From Halanaerobiales bacterium (GTDB lineage Bacteria > Bacillota_F > Halanaerobiia > DY22613): a stretch of DNA of 28,730 nucleotides. The notes under the pieces were generated by a model that saw nothing but the letters and a program-made list of their open reading frames with translations, made no database searches and was not told the DNA's origin. Below, one piece after another: positions 7,201 to 16,600 of this stretch. The stretch's first letter is position 1. Each line of letters opens with the position of its first letter. The DNA lies in NCBI GenBank assembly GCA_023128035.1, contig JAGMES010000050.1, forward strand, positions 1 through 28,730. The letters are read 5' to 3'. A program made the translations under genes and the position numbers.

Positions 7201-8805
7201 ACTGCTATTTTACGTAATCCTGCTGTCAATGATTGTGTTGTAGTTGTTAAAGATAGTTCAGAAGCAAATAAAGATATCAAGGTTTGTAAAAAGTGCGGAG
7301 TCACTACAAAATATCCTGGTGTAACAATTAATGAAGAAGGATTATGTGATGTCTGTCTTGATTATGACGAATATAAGACATATATTGATCAATATTTTGG
7401 AACATTTACAGATTTGGAAGAGAAAATTAGAACAGAAACCACAGCTAAAGAATCAAAATATGATTGTCTCTTAATATACAGTGGTGGTAGAGGATCAGCC
7501 TATGCATTATATAACTTAGTTGAGAAAGGTTTTAATGTGCTCGCTTTAACTTATGATAATGGATATTTTACAAAGTCTGATCTAGAAAATATTAAGAATA
7601 TAACTGCAAAACTTGGTGTTGATCATGTTCTCTTGACCCATAAAAATTCTGATCAAATCTTGAAAGAAAGTATGGACGTGGCGAATACGGTTTGTCGGGG
7701 ATGTTATCATACATCATCTTCCCTTGCAGGAGAATATGCATATAATCATAATATCAAAGTTGTCATTGGAGCGACATTATCTAGAGGACAGATTATCGAC
7801 AATAAATTATTTATGTGGCTTAAGCAAGGCATTAAAGATATAGATGAAATTGAAAATAAGATTTTTGATTTTGCAAAGAATGCGCCTGAGATGGATAAGA
7901 AAATATTTGAACACATTGATATTGATCTTGTAAGTAATAAATCAGTTCATGACAAAGTTAAATTTATAGATTTTTATCGTTATATAGATATTTCAAATGA
8001 AGAGATAATCTCTTATTTGGATGAGAAAGATGAATATTGGAAGTCTAGAAAGAGATTTGCAATCTATTCAACCAACTGTCCAATTAAACAGATTGGTGAT
8101 TTTGGTCATCTAAAAAATACAAGATATCATTACTATGGAAGTGCTACAAGTTGGGAGAAACGTTTGAGACATATTACTTTAGAAAATCTTAAAGAAGATT
8201 TAAATTGTAATGGGACTAAAAAGGGTTATGAGAATTTTATTAATAAAATTGGATTTGAAGAAGATCAAACTCTAGAGAAGAAAGATAAATATCTTGTAGC
8301 ATACATGGTCTCAGATCAAGAGATCGTGGAAGCAGATCTGAGAGATTTTCTGGTCAAAGAAATACCTGAATATATGGTTCCTGGGTTCTTCATGCAACTA
8401 GATGAAATACCATTAACTGCAAATGGTAAAGTTGATAAAAAAGTTCTGCCATTGCCTGAAAGATCTCGCCGTAGATCAGGGGCAACTTATGTGGCTCCAG
8501 AAAATGATATGGAGATTAAGATTGCAGAAATATGGAAAGAGATGCTTGGCATAGATCAGGTTGGGGTTAACGATAGTTTCTTTGATCTGGGAGGTAACTC
8601 TTTAGATGTAATTCAAGTTAGCAGTAAGATGAAAGAAGATTTTGAGAAGGATATTTCTGTAGTTACTATATTTACATATCCAACGGTTCGTAAACTTTCG
8701 GAGTTTTTAAAGGCGGAGAATGAGATCAAAGAGATTGACCGTACAGAAAAACTTAATCAGGGCAAAAACCGTCTCAAACAAAGAAGACAGAAACTAAGAA
8801 AGTAA
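3508..8805 (+). CDS. NRPS starter-type protein with doubly interrupted adenylation domain (radical SAM/B12 and PP-loop insertions)
   Basis: A 1765-residue cytoplasmic peptide synthetase subunit. Domain order:
- residues 1-245, C-terminal half of a condensation domain, no HHxxxDG;
- about 249-400, adenylation N part with A2 (KAGGAYLPI);
- 402-754, radical SAM domain;
- 758-917, cobalamin-binding domain;
- 930-1250, adenylation core with A3 TSGSTGKPKG from 966, A5 NTYGPTE, A7 YKTGD (1194-1198) and A8 VKIRGYRIELGE (from 1218);
- 1256-1590, PP-loop domain;
- 1592-1650, adenylation C part with the A10 lysine K1641;
- about 1665-1740, carrier domain with S1698 in GGNSLD.
The protein ends in a basic tail. 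Specificity residues read DPWYLGTINK, which I cannot match to a substrate. All adenylation core motifs are present, so it should activate an amino (or other carboxylic) acid and load it on its own carrier. The insertions probably modify that acid before or after loading. Gene 2 follows after 41 bases. The architecture is firm; the chemistry is inference. Confidence 0.9.
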   Translation: MNNPTTLNTNNTSQFAVEEQYWLTKLSGDLSKCTLPYDFKKTEKRKVNFEKVNFDFTAEINANFMRLRNGSDARLHMILITGLVVFLKKYTDMDDIIIGTPIYKQDIEGEFINTALTLRNQLKENMTFKELLLEVRRTIAEADKHQNYPMEMLLQKLNMSVTDDEFSLFDIALLLENIQDKKYIEQTKPNLIFSFIRNDDRVEGFVEVNLSLYKKSTIERMIEHLTQIFTESFNNIDILLNKINPLTNEETNLLLIDFNNTDANYPIDQTVHELFEKQVTKTPDNIAVIAPTIDGVEEKLTYRELNEKANQLARFLKKKGVTTETVVGIMMERSLDMVISLLAIMKAGGAYLPIQPGLPKERVLYMLKDANAKILISDSQAMKEIQFTSLENFESNENIKIVVTESRGHIEAFDKLPMPDRSLITLKNYRNKIGMASVTNCISIQSTRGCPYKCLYCHKIWSKFHVHRSANNIYTEIEYYYKNGVRNFAFIDDCFNLDKENGIRLFKMIINDKLDIQIFFPNGLRGDILTPDYIDLMVEAGTRGINLSLETASPRLQKLLKKNLDLDNFKKVIDYITSQHPNVILEIATMHGFPTETEEEAMMTLDFIKEVKWLHFPYIHILKVFPNTEMEEFALANGVLKEDILISKDRAFHELPETLPFPKSFTRKYQSMFMNEYFLNKERLKHVLPVQMKILSEEALLQKYNAYLPVEIKNIGDLIDFAQLGDIELPEFTVKNNNDQISIFDREIVKREVKPQSKKILLLDLSQHFSSKSMLYKVTEQPLGLIYLMTYLKEKFGDQIDGWVYKSGNDFDSYAELKALIDKYQPDMIGIRTLTFFKEFFHETVSLLRQWGVEVPIITGGPYASSDYDTILKDKNVDVVTFGEGEYTLAELVEEMLKNDFKLPKADILKNIKGIAYAEYPVTLENKDQSNEIILLDQMKECIAREETADLELNISGNNLAYVMYTSGSTGKPKGVMVEHRQINNCIYWMQDKFNLIEEDVIVQRTNLTFDPSVWELFWPLYIGGSVKLLSTYQGKDAEYLMNLMAEDNGLTMMYCPATMVSAMTYLLNKMTDKPKLKLPWLLIGAEPISMEVVKNFYKYYNDKIVNTYGPTECTINNTYYDLERDDSRAIVPIGEPVHNNKIYILSNDSQLKPINVPGEICIAGQSVARGYINNSEKTEASFIENPFGEGKLYKTGDIGRWLDDGNIEIMGRVDEQVKIRGYRIELGEIETAILRNPAVNDCVVVVKDSSEANKDIKVCKKCGVTTKYPGVTINEEGLCDVCLDYDEYKTYIDQYFGTFTDLEEKIRTETTAKESKYDCLLIYSGGRGSAYALYNLVEKGFNVLALTYDNGYFTKSDLENIKNITAKLGVDHVLLTHKNSDQILKESMDVANTVCRGCYHTSSSLAGEYAYNHNIKVVIGATLSRGQIIDNKLFMWLKQGIKDIDEIENKIFDFAKNAPEMDKKIFEHIDIDLVSNKSVHDKVKFIDFYRYIDISNEEIISYLDEKDEYWKSRKRFAIYSTNCPIKQIGDFGHLKNTRYHYYGSATSWEKRLRHITLENLKEDLNCNGTKKGYENFINKIGFEEDQTLEKKDKYLVAYMVSDQEIVEADLRDFLVKEIPEYMVPGFFMQLDEIPLTANGKVDKKVLPLPERSRRRSGATYVAPENDMEIKIAEIWKEMLGIDQVGVNDSFFDLGGNSLDVIQVSSKMKEDFEKDISVVTIFTYPTVRKLSEFLKAENEIKEIDRTEKLNQGKNRLKQRRQKLRK
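4711..5769 (+). other. Radical SAM domain inserted between adenylation motifs A2 and A3
   Basis: The Cx3Cx2C cluster motif CPYKCLYC gives C450, C454 and C457, the three ligands of a [4Fe-4S] cluster that cleaves S-adenosylmethionine. Before it, LPMPDRSLITLKNY and ISIQSTRGCPYKC are the lead-in typical of class B (cobalamin-dependent) radical SAM enzymes. After it come FAFIDDCFNL, GINLSLETAS and a MHGFPTETEEE segment, also standard for that group. Class B enzymes often methylate unactivated carbons, but other reactions are known. The likely substrate is the acid activated by the surrounding adenylation domain, or its carrier thioester; this is inference. Confidence 0.88.
5779..6258 (+). other. 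Cobalamin-binding domain following the radical SAM domain
   Basis: The Rossmann-like B12-binding pattern is clear. KKILLLDLSQ opens it, PLGLIYLMTYLKE starts at residue 782, and PDMIGIRTLTF follows. GGPYAS is at 860-865 and FGEGEYTLAEL begins at 882. There is no DxHxxG motif, so any cobalamin would be bound without a lower-axial histidine, as in many class B radical SAM enzymes. In the usual arrangement this domain comes before the radical SAM barrel; here it comes after. It ends just before the linker that returns to the adenylation fold at LAYVMYTSG. Confidence 0.82.
7273..8277 (+). other. PP-loop (N-acetyl-sugar amidotransferase-like) domain inserted between adenylation motifs A8 and A9
   Basis: About 335 residues sit in the loop after VKDSSEANKD and before KYLVAYMV. 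It opens with CKKC (C1260, C1263) and CDVC (C1280, C1283), a four-cysteine ribbon around TTKYPGVTINEEG, as at the start of WbpG/PseA-type amidotransferases. The nucleotide loop follows: SGGRGS at residues 1325-1330. Then come LALTYDNGYFT, a CRGC pair and, near the end, a STNCPIKQIG segment. PP-loop enzymes adenylate an oxygen and replace it with nitrogen or sulfur. WbpG/PseA relatives build acetamidino groups. The usual SGGxDS has Gly in place of Asp here, so catalysis may be altered. An amidine- or thioamide-forming role is a hypothesis. Confidence 0.82.
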
Positions 8806-8833
8806 ATTATAATTGTAAAATTCTCTGATAGAT

Positions 8834-8839
8834 GGAGGG
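8834..8839 (+). promoter_or_regulatory. Ribosome binding site of NRPS gene 2
   Basis: GGAGGG lies 7 bases before the ATG at 8847. The 41-base gap after gene 1 holds no terminator-like hairpin, so genes 1 and 2 are probably co-transcribed. Confidence 0.8.
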
Positions 8840-8846
8840 ATAGTTT

Positions 8847-10601
8847 ATGAAAAAAGTATTACAAAATCTCATTTATGAGAGCGTTGATCATTACCCAGAT
8901 CATATTGCAATTGAGTATGGTCAAAAATCTTTAACATATCGAGAACTTGATAATTATTCTAATATAATTGCAAACTTTATTTTATCAAAAGGTTTAAAAA
9001 AAGAAGCAATGATAGGAATATTAGTTGAAGATCGAAGTGTACAAATCTTTCTCATGCTGGGAATCTTAAAAGCGGGATGTATCTTTGTACCATTTGATCC
9101 TGCTTACCCATTAAAGAGAACCGAATTGATGGTGAGTCAGGTTGATCTTGATTTATTTTTTGCTGATACTAAATATAGTGAAATTTTTAATGGTCTGGAT
9201 ATTTGTGATCCTACTGAAATGCTTAAAGATATTTCATCAAATTCATCTTTATCAAAACGTCCGGATATAGAATATCAAATGGATCAAAAAATGTATATTT
9301 ATTTTACTTCTGGTTCTACAGGAACGCCCAAAGGAATTTTGGGCTCCTGTAAGGGTTTACTTCAGTTTGTAATGTGGGAGATTGATACATTTAACGTTAC
9401 CCCTAGATTTCGAATTACTCAATTAGCTTCTCCTGCATTTGATGCAAGTTTGAAAAATATCTTTGTACCCCTATGTGCAGGTGGGACAATCTGTATTCCT
9501 GAAAATAGAGAAATAATCTTAGATGTGACGAAATTTATCCAATGGATTGATGATTCGAAAGTAAATATGCTCCAGTGCGTTCCAAGTCTCTTTAGGTTAT
9601 TAGTTTCAGGTAATTTGACAAATAATCATTTTAAAGAACTAAAATATATCTTATTGGCTGGTGAGAAACTTAGTCCCAAAAATTTTGTTAAATGGTATGA
9701 AATTTTTGATGAAAGAGTACAGATTGTCAATCTCTATGGCCCTACAGAGACAACATTGGTTAAAACATTCTATTTAATTCAAAAATCAGACACAGCTAAG
9801 AGTACTATCCCTATCGGAAAACCGATGAGAGGTGCTAGAATTATTATATTAGATGAAAATATGAATATCTGTGAAGAGGGCCAGAGTGGCGAGATATATA
9901 TTCGAACTCCATATATGACATTAGGCTATTTTAATGATCCTGAGTTGACGAAAGAGAAGTTTATCCAGAATCCTTTTAATGATAATCTCAAAGATCTGAT
10001 CTATAAGACTGGTGATTTAGGTCGCTGGATGTTTGATGGTAATCTTGAGTTCATAGGTAGAAAAGATTTTCAAGTTAAGATACGTGGTGTCAGAATTGAG
10101 CTTGGAGATATTGAAAACCATTTATTAGATTATAGCGGTATAAAGGAGACTGTCGTAATCGATAAAGAGGATGTAGAAGGTGAAAAATATCTCTGTGCTT
10201 ATTTTGTGGCAGATCAAGAAATACCAGCGGCTGATCTTAGAAATCACTTATCCTTACATTTACCTGAGTATATGATTCCTGCTTATTTTATAAGGGTTGA
10301 AAAACTGCCTTTAACTCCAAATGGAAAGATTGATAGAAAGGCTTTGCCTGAACCTGATAATAATTTACTTATCGAGGTAGAATACATAGCACCCCGAAAT
10401 GAGGTTGAGTCAAAATTAGCAAAAATATGGTCTGAAATCTTAAGATTAGAAAAAGTAGGGGTGACAGCTAATTTCTTTACTATCGGAGGACATTCTTTAA
10501 AAGCAACAGCTGTTGTTTCTGAAGTTTTTAAAGAGTTTAATGTAGAACTTCCTTTACGGGAGATATTTAAGACTCCAACTATCGAAGATTTGGCGAAATA
10601 T
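8847..10601 (+). other. Gene 2 module 1: A-T without a condensation domain
   Basis: The adenylation domain has A3 TSGSTGTPKG from residue 154, A5 NLYGPTE, A7 YKTGD, A8 VKIRGVRIELGD and A10 NGKIDRK. The carrier follows with S550. Pocket residues read DAKQLALLVK; the Lys at the position equivalent to GrsA 239 (FDASLKNIF) is unusual and I cannot name the substrate. With no condensation domain it looks like a loading module, yet gene 1 also looks like one. Confidence 0.8.
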
Positions 10602-13600
10602 ATAAGTGGAGCTGAAAAGAGTATCTATAATTCTATTATAGATGTTCAAAAGGGAGATTACGCAGATGGGTATTATCCATTATCTTCAGCTCAGAAGAGA
10701 TTATATCTTTTAAATCAGCTTGAAGGAATGAAGACCGGTTATAATATCACTGGTGTTTATCAAATCCAAGGGCTAGATAGAGATAAGTTTGAAGATGTAG
10801 TGAAAACATTGGTTAAAAAACATGAAACTTTCAGGACATCATTTGAAATGAAAGATGGAGAATTAGTGCAAAGAATCCATGATGATTTAGAATTTGAAAT
10901 TAAATATATAACACTCAAAAATGAAGAAAGATTTGATGAGATTCTTAAAGAGTTTATCAGACCATTTGATTTAAGCAAAGCACCACTCTTTAGAGTAGGA
11001 CTAATAGATGATGGAGATCAGGAGTTTTTAGTATTTGATATGCATCATATTATCTCGGATGGAACGTCAATGGGGATATTAATTGATGATTTTGTTAGTT
11101 TATATAATGGAATTGAACTAACGGATTTAAGGATTCAGTATAAGGACTTTGCGATCTGGCAGAATGACTTATGTAACTCGGAAATTTTCAAAGAGCAGGA
11201 AGAGTATTGGGTAGAAAGATTTAGTCAGGATGATGAATATCCAGTTTTAAATATGCCAACAGATTACCCAAGACCTTCAATTATGAGTTTCGAAGGTAAT
11301 ACTATATCCTTCAGATTTGATAAGGAACTAACAGATCAATTGATTAAACTTGCTAATAAAAATGGTGCAACACTTTATATGGTATTGCTTGCATCATATA
11401 ATATCTTATTGTCAAAATACACTGGTCAGGAAGATATTATCGTAGGTTCACCAATAGCAGGTAGACCTCATGCGGATTTGAAGAATATCATCGGGATGTT
11501 TGTTAACACTTTAGCAATGAGAAATATGCCTGAGGGTGGTATTAGTTTTACAGAATTTCTGGCCCGGGTTAAAGAAAACGCACTTACAGCTTATGAAAAT
11601 CAAGATTATCAGTTTGAAATGTTGGTAGATAAGCTAGACTTACGAAGGGATTTGAGTAGAAATCCTCTATTTGATGCAATGTTCGTGCTGCAAAATATGT
11701 CATTACAGCCATCAGCGCAAATGATAGATGATCTAAGATTTACTCCTTATGGAATTGAAAAGAACATATCAAAATTTGATCTTACTTTAAATACATGGGA
11801 GAGTAATGAAGAGATTTATTGCAATCTACAATATTGTACCAAACTATTCAAAAAAGAAACGATGGAAAGGTTCATTGGACATTTTCGAAATATTGTAACC
11901 CAAATCGTAGAGAATTCAGATAGAAAGTTAATGGAGATCACAATGATCTCAGAGAGTGAAAAAGAAGAATTGATCTACAAATTAAACGATACAAAAACTG
12001 ATTACCCTAGAGATAAAACAATTCCACAGATTTTTGAAGAACAGGTTAAAAACAATCCAGATAAGATTGCCTTAATTTTTGAAGATCAACGGATGACTTA
12101 TTTAGAGCTAAATGAGAGATCTAATCAACTGGGTAGAACTTTAATTACAAAAGGTGTGAAAGCAGATAAGATTGTTGGTTTGATGGTAGAGCGATCTTTT
12201 GAGATGATTATCGGCATACTTGGTATTTTAAAGGCTGGAGGGGCTTATCTTCCAATTGATCCAGAAAATCCAGTGGCAAGGATTGAGTACATCTTAAAGG
12301 ATAGTGAAACAGATATAATAGTCGCAGAACCTTCTTTGACTGAAAAAATTCAATTTGCTGGTGATGTAATAAATATTGCTGATGAAAATATCTATACACA
12401 AAGTTTTGCTAATTTAGAAATTGAGATTGATTCAAGTAATTTAGCTTATGTGATTTACACTTCTGGAACTATTGGAAAACCAAAAGGTAACTTAACAAGC
12501 CATTATAATATTGTTCGGGTAGTAAAAGATACAAATTATATTGAGATTAATCATGAGGATCGTTTGTTACAGTTATCGAATTATGCTTTTGATGGTTCAA
12601 CCTTTGATATTTATGGCGCTTTACTCAATGGTGCCAAATTGGTTTTGGTACCGAAAGAGATCTTATTAGATGTATGTAATTTAGCAAAATTAATAAAAGA
12701 ACAAGAGATTAGTGTGACTTTTATAACAACAGCATTGTTTAATATGCTGGTTGATACTAATATAAAATGTTTTGAAAAAGTAAGAAAAATTCTTTTTGGT
12801 GGAGAGAGAGTTTCTGTTTCCCATGTTCAAAAGGCATTGAACTATTTAGGTACAGATCGACTAATTCACGTATATGGGCCAACCGAAAGCACAGTCTTTG
12901 CAACCCATTACTTCATCAACGAAGTTAAAGAACATGTGGAGACAATTCCAATAGGTCTTCCGATAGCTAATACCCAGGTTTATATCTTAGATAAAGATAA
13001 TCAACTTTGCCCCATTGGGGTTGTAGGTGAACTGTGCATCTCTGGTGATGGTTTGGCTAAAGGGTATTTGAATAGACCTAACTTAACTGATGAAAAATTT
13101 ATCTCCAATATGTTGGTAGAGAATGCTGCTAGAATCTATAGAACTGGGGATTTAGCTAAACGATTAGCAGATGGCAATATCGAGTTTATAGGTAGAATTG
13201 ACACGCAAGTAAAGATCAGAGGTTTTAGGATAGAATTAGGTGAGATTGAAAAGAGATTATTAGATCATAATCTTATCTCTGAGGCAGTAGTAATTGATCT
13301 TACTGATTCAACTGGTAGCAAATATCTTGCTGCATATGTTGTTATTGATAGTGAGTGTGAAACTGAAATAAGTCTAGAAATAAGAAGTTTTCTATCCAAA
13401 GAACTCCCAGAGTATATGATCCCACTTTATTTAATCCAATTAGACAAGTTACCATTGAACCGAAACGGTAAAGTTGATCGTCAGGCATTACCAGAGCCAG
13501 ATATTAGTGTTAAGGCTAAGGAATATGTGGCTCCAACCAATGAAATTGAAGAAAGATTGGCAATGATCTGGTCTGAGATCCTTGGTATCCAGCAAGTTGG

Positions 13601-16600
13601 TATTACAGATAATTTCTTCGAATTAGGTGGACATTCTTTGAAAGCTACCGTTATGGTTAGTAGAATATTTAAAGAGTTTAATGTAGATCTCCCGATCAGA
13701 GAGGTATTTAAAACTCCAACAATTAAAGAGCTTGCACAATATATTTCAAATGCAGATGAGAATATTTGTGCATCTATAAAGAAAGTGGAAGAGTGTGAGT
13801 ATTATCCATTATCTTCTGCACAAAAGAGAATGTATCTCTTAAATCAATTCGAAGAAATGAAAACAGGTTATAATATGCCTTCTGTTATGAAAGTTGAAGG
13901 GGATTTAGATAAAGTACATTTTGAAAAAGTTATCAAAGAATTGATCAGAAGACATGATGCATTTCGGACATCTTTTGAAATGATTGCTGGTGAAGTGGTT
14001 CAGAGGATTCATGCTGATGTGAATTTTAAAATTGCGTACATAAATATTGATGATAAGAAGACAGAGGAACAGATCTTTAAAGATTTTATAAGACCTTTTG
14101 ATCTAAGTCAGGCACCTTTGCTAAGAGTCGGATTAATTGAGTCTGATGATAAAGCATTACTTATCTTTGATATGCACCATATTATCTCTGATGGGATGTC
14201 TATGCAGATATTGACAGGTGAATTCGTTAAGTTATACACAGGAATTGAATTACCTGAGTTAAGGATACAGTATAAGGATTTTGCGTTCTGGCAGAATGAT
14301 CTATTTAATTCAGAAATATTTGATCAGCAGGAGAAATATTGGTTAACAAGGTTTGGAGAGGATATCCCAGTTTTAAATATGCCTACTGATTACCCAAGAC
14401 CTGCAATAATGAGTTTTGCAGGTAACACCATACCTTTTGCATTTGAAAAAGAAATCACTGATGAATTGAATAAGTTAGCCACAGAAAATGGTGCAACCCT
14501 GTATATGGTACTTCTCGCATCCTATAATATCCTATTGTCGAAATACTCAAATCAAGAGGATATCATAGTGGGGTCGCCAATAGCTGGTCGTCTTCATGCA
14601 GATTTGACAAATATAATCGGTATGTTTGTTAATACTTTAGCAATGAGAAACATACCATCTGGTCATCTGACTTTCAGAGAATTTTTAAATAATCTAAAAG
14701 AAAATGCTCTAGCGGCTTACGAAAATCAGGATTATCAATTTGAAATGTTAGTTGATAAGCTAGATTTGCGTAGAAATATGAGTAGAAATCCTCTATTCGA
14801 TACTATGTTCGTTCTGCAAAACGCCGAGATGAATTTGCAACTAGAGCCAACTGACCAGGTGGAAACTAATTTAAGATTTCTTACCTTTGGGTTTGAAAAT
14901 AAGATCTCTAAATTTGACCTTACTTTAAATGCATGGGAAAGTAATGAAAATATTCGTTGTAATTTACAGTATTGTACTAGGTTATTTAAGAAAGAAATGA
15001 TGGAAAGGTTAATTGAACATTTTCAAAATATTATAACTCAGATCATAGAGAATCCAGATAGAAAATTAATGGAAATCACCATGATCACAGATACTGAAAA
15101 AGAAGAATTGATCTACAAACTTAACGATACGAAGACAGAGTATCCTAAACAGAAAACAATTCAGCAGATTTTTGAAGAGCAAGTAGAGAAGAGTACAGAT
15201 AATGTTGCCCTTAAATATAGAGATCAAGAGATGACTTATTTGGAGTTAAATAATAAGTCCAACCAATTGGCTAGAGTTTTAAGAGAAAAAGGGGTTGGCC
15301 CAGATAAAATTGTTGGTTTGATGGTAGAACGTTCTTTTGAGATGATTATTGGTATATTGGGTATTTTAAAGGCGGGAGGCGCTTATCTGCCAATTGATCT
15401 AGAAAATCCAGTAGCAAGGATTGTGTTTATCTTAAAAGATAGTGGTACTGATCTTTTAGTCATACATTCAAATCTATCTACATTGATAGAAGATATCCAA
15501 TTTGATGGTGAAGTAATAGATATCAAGGATAAAGCAATTTCACAGAGTACAGCCAATATTGAAACCGAGGCTAAATCATTTAATTTGGCGTATGTGATTT
15601 ATACCTCAGGAACTACCGGAAAACCGAAAGGTAACTTAACATCCCATCATAATATTGTCAGAGTAGTAAAAGATACAAATTATATCGAAATCACTGATGA
15701 AGACAATTTGTTACAGTTATCTAACTATGCTTTTGATGGCTCGACCTTTGATATTTATGGTGCTTTACTTAATGGTGCTCAACTTGTTATGGTACCGAAA
15801 GAGACATTGTTAGATGTATCTGAGTTATCAGAATTAATACGAGAAGAAGAGATCACTGTTACTTTTATAACAACTGCTTTATTTAATATGTTGGTTGATA
15901 CCAATATTGAGTGCTTTGAGGGTATAAGAAAAATCCTCTTTGGAGGTGAACGGGTATCTGTTCAGCATGTTCAAAAGGCATTAGAATATTTAGGTAAAGA
16001 TCGTTTAATTCATGTATATGGGCCAACCGAAAGCACAGTCTTCGCAACCTATTACTTTATTAATGAAGCCCAAGAAAATGTAGAGACAATTCCTATAGGT
16101 CTTCCGATAGCTAATACCCAGGTTTATATTTTAGATAAAGATGATCAGCTTTGCCCTATTGGAGTTGTAGGTGAGTTATGTATCTCTGGAGATGGATTGG
16201 CGAGGGGTTATCTGAATCGATCTGAGCTAACAAATGAAAAATTTATTCCGAATATGTTAACGGATAATAGTGATATAGCCGGAGATAGAATCTATCGAAC
16301 TGGAGATTTGGCGAACCGTTTAGCAGATGGTAATATCGAGTTTGTAGGTAGAATTGACATGCAAGTAAAAATCAGAGGTTTTAGAATTGAATTGGGTGAG
16401 ATTGAAAAGAGATTACTAGACCATGAAGAAATCTCCGAGACAGTGGTGATAGATCTTACAGATTCAACAGGTAGCAAATATCTTGTTGCTTACTATGTTG
16501 TAGAAAGTGAGTGTGCGTGTGCTAGTGAGGAGAGTTTAGATTTAAGGATTTATCTTTCCAGGGAATTACCAGAGTATATGATTCCATTACACTTTATCAA

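Noticed and set aside
8806..8846. Terminator or new promoter between NRPS genes 1 and 2
   Set aside because: The 41-base gap has only a short AT palindrome and a ribosome binding site.
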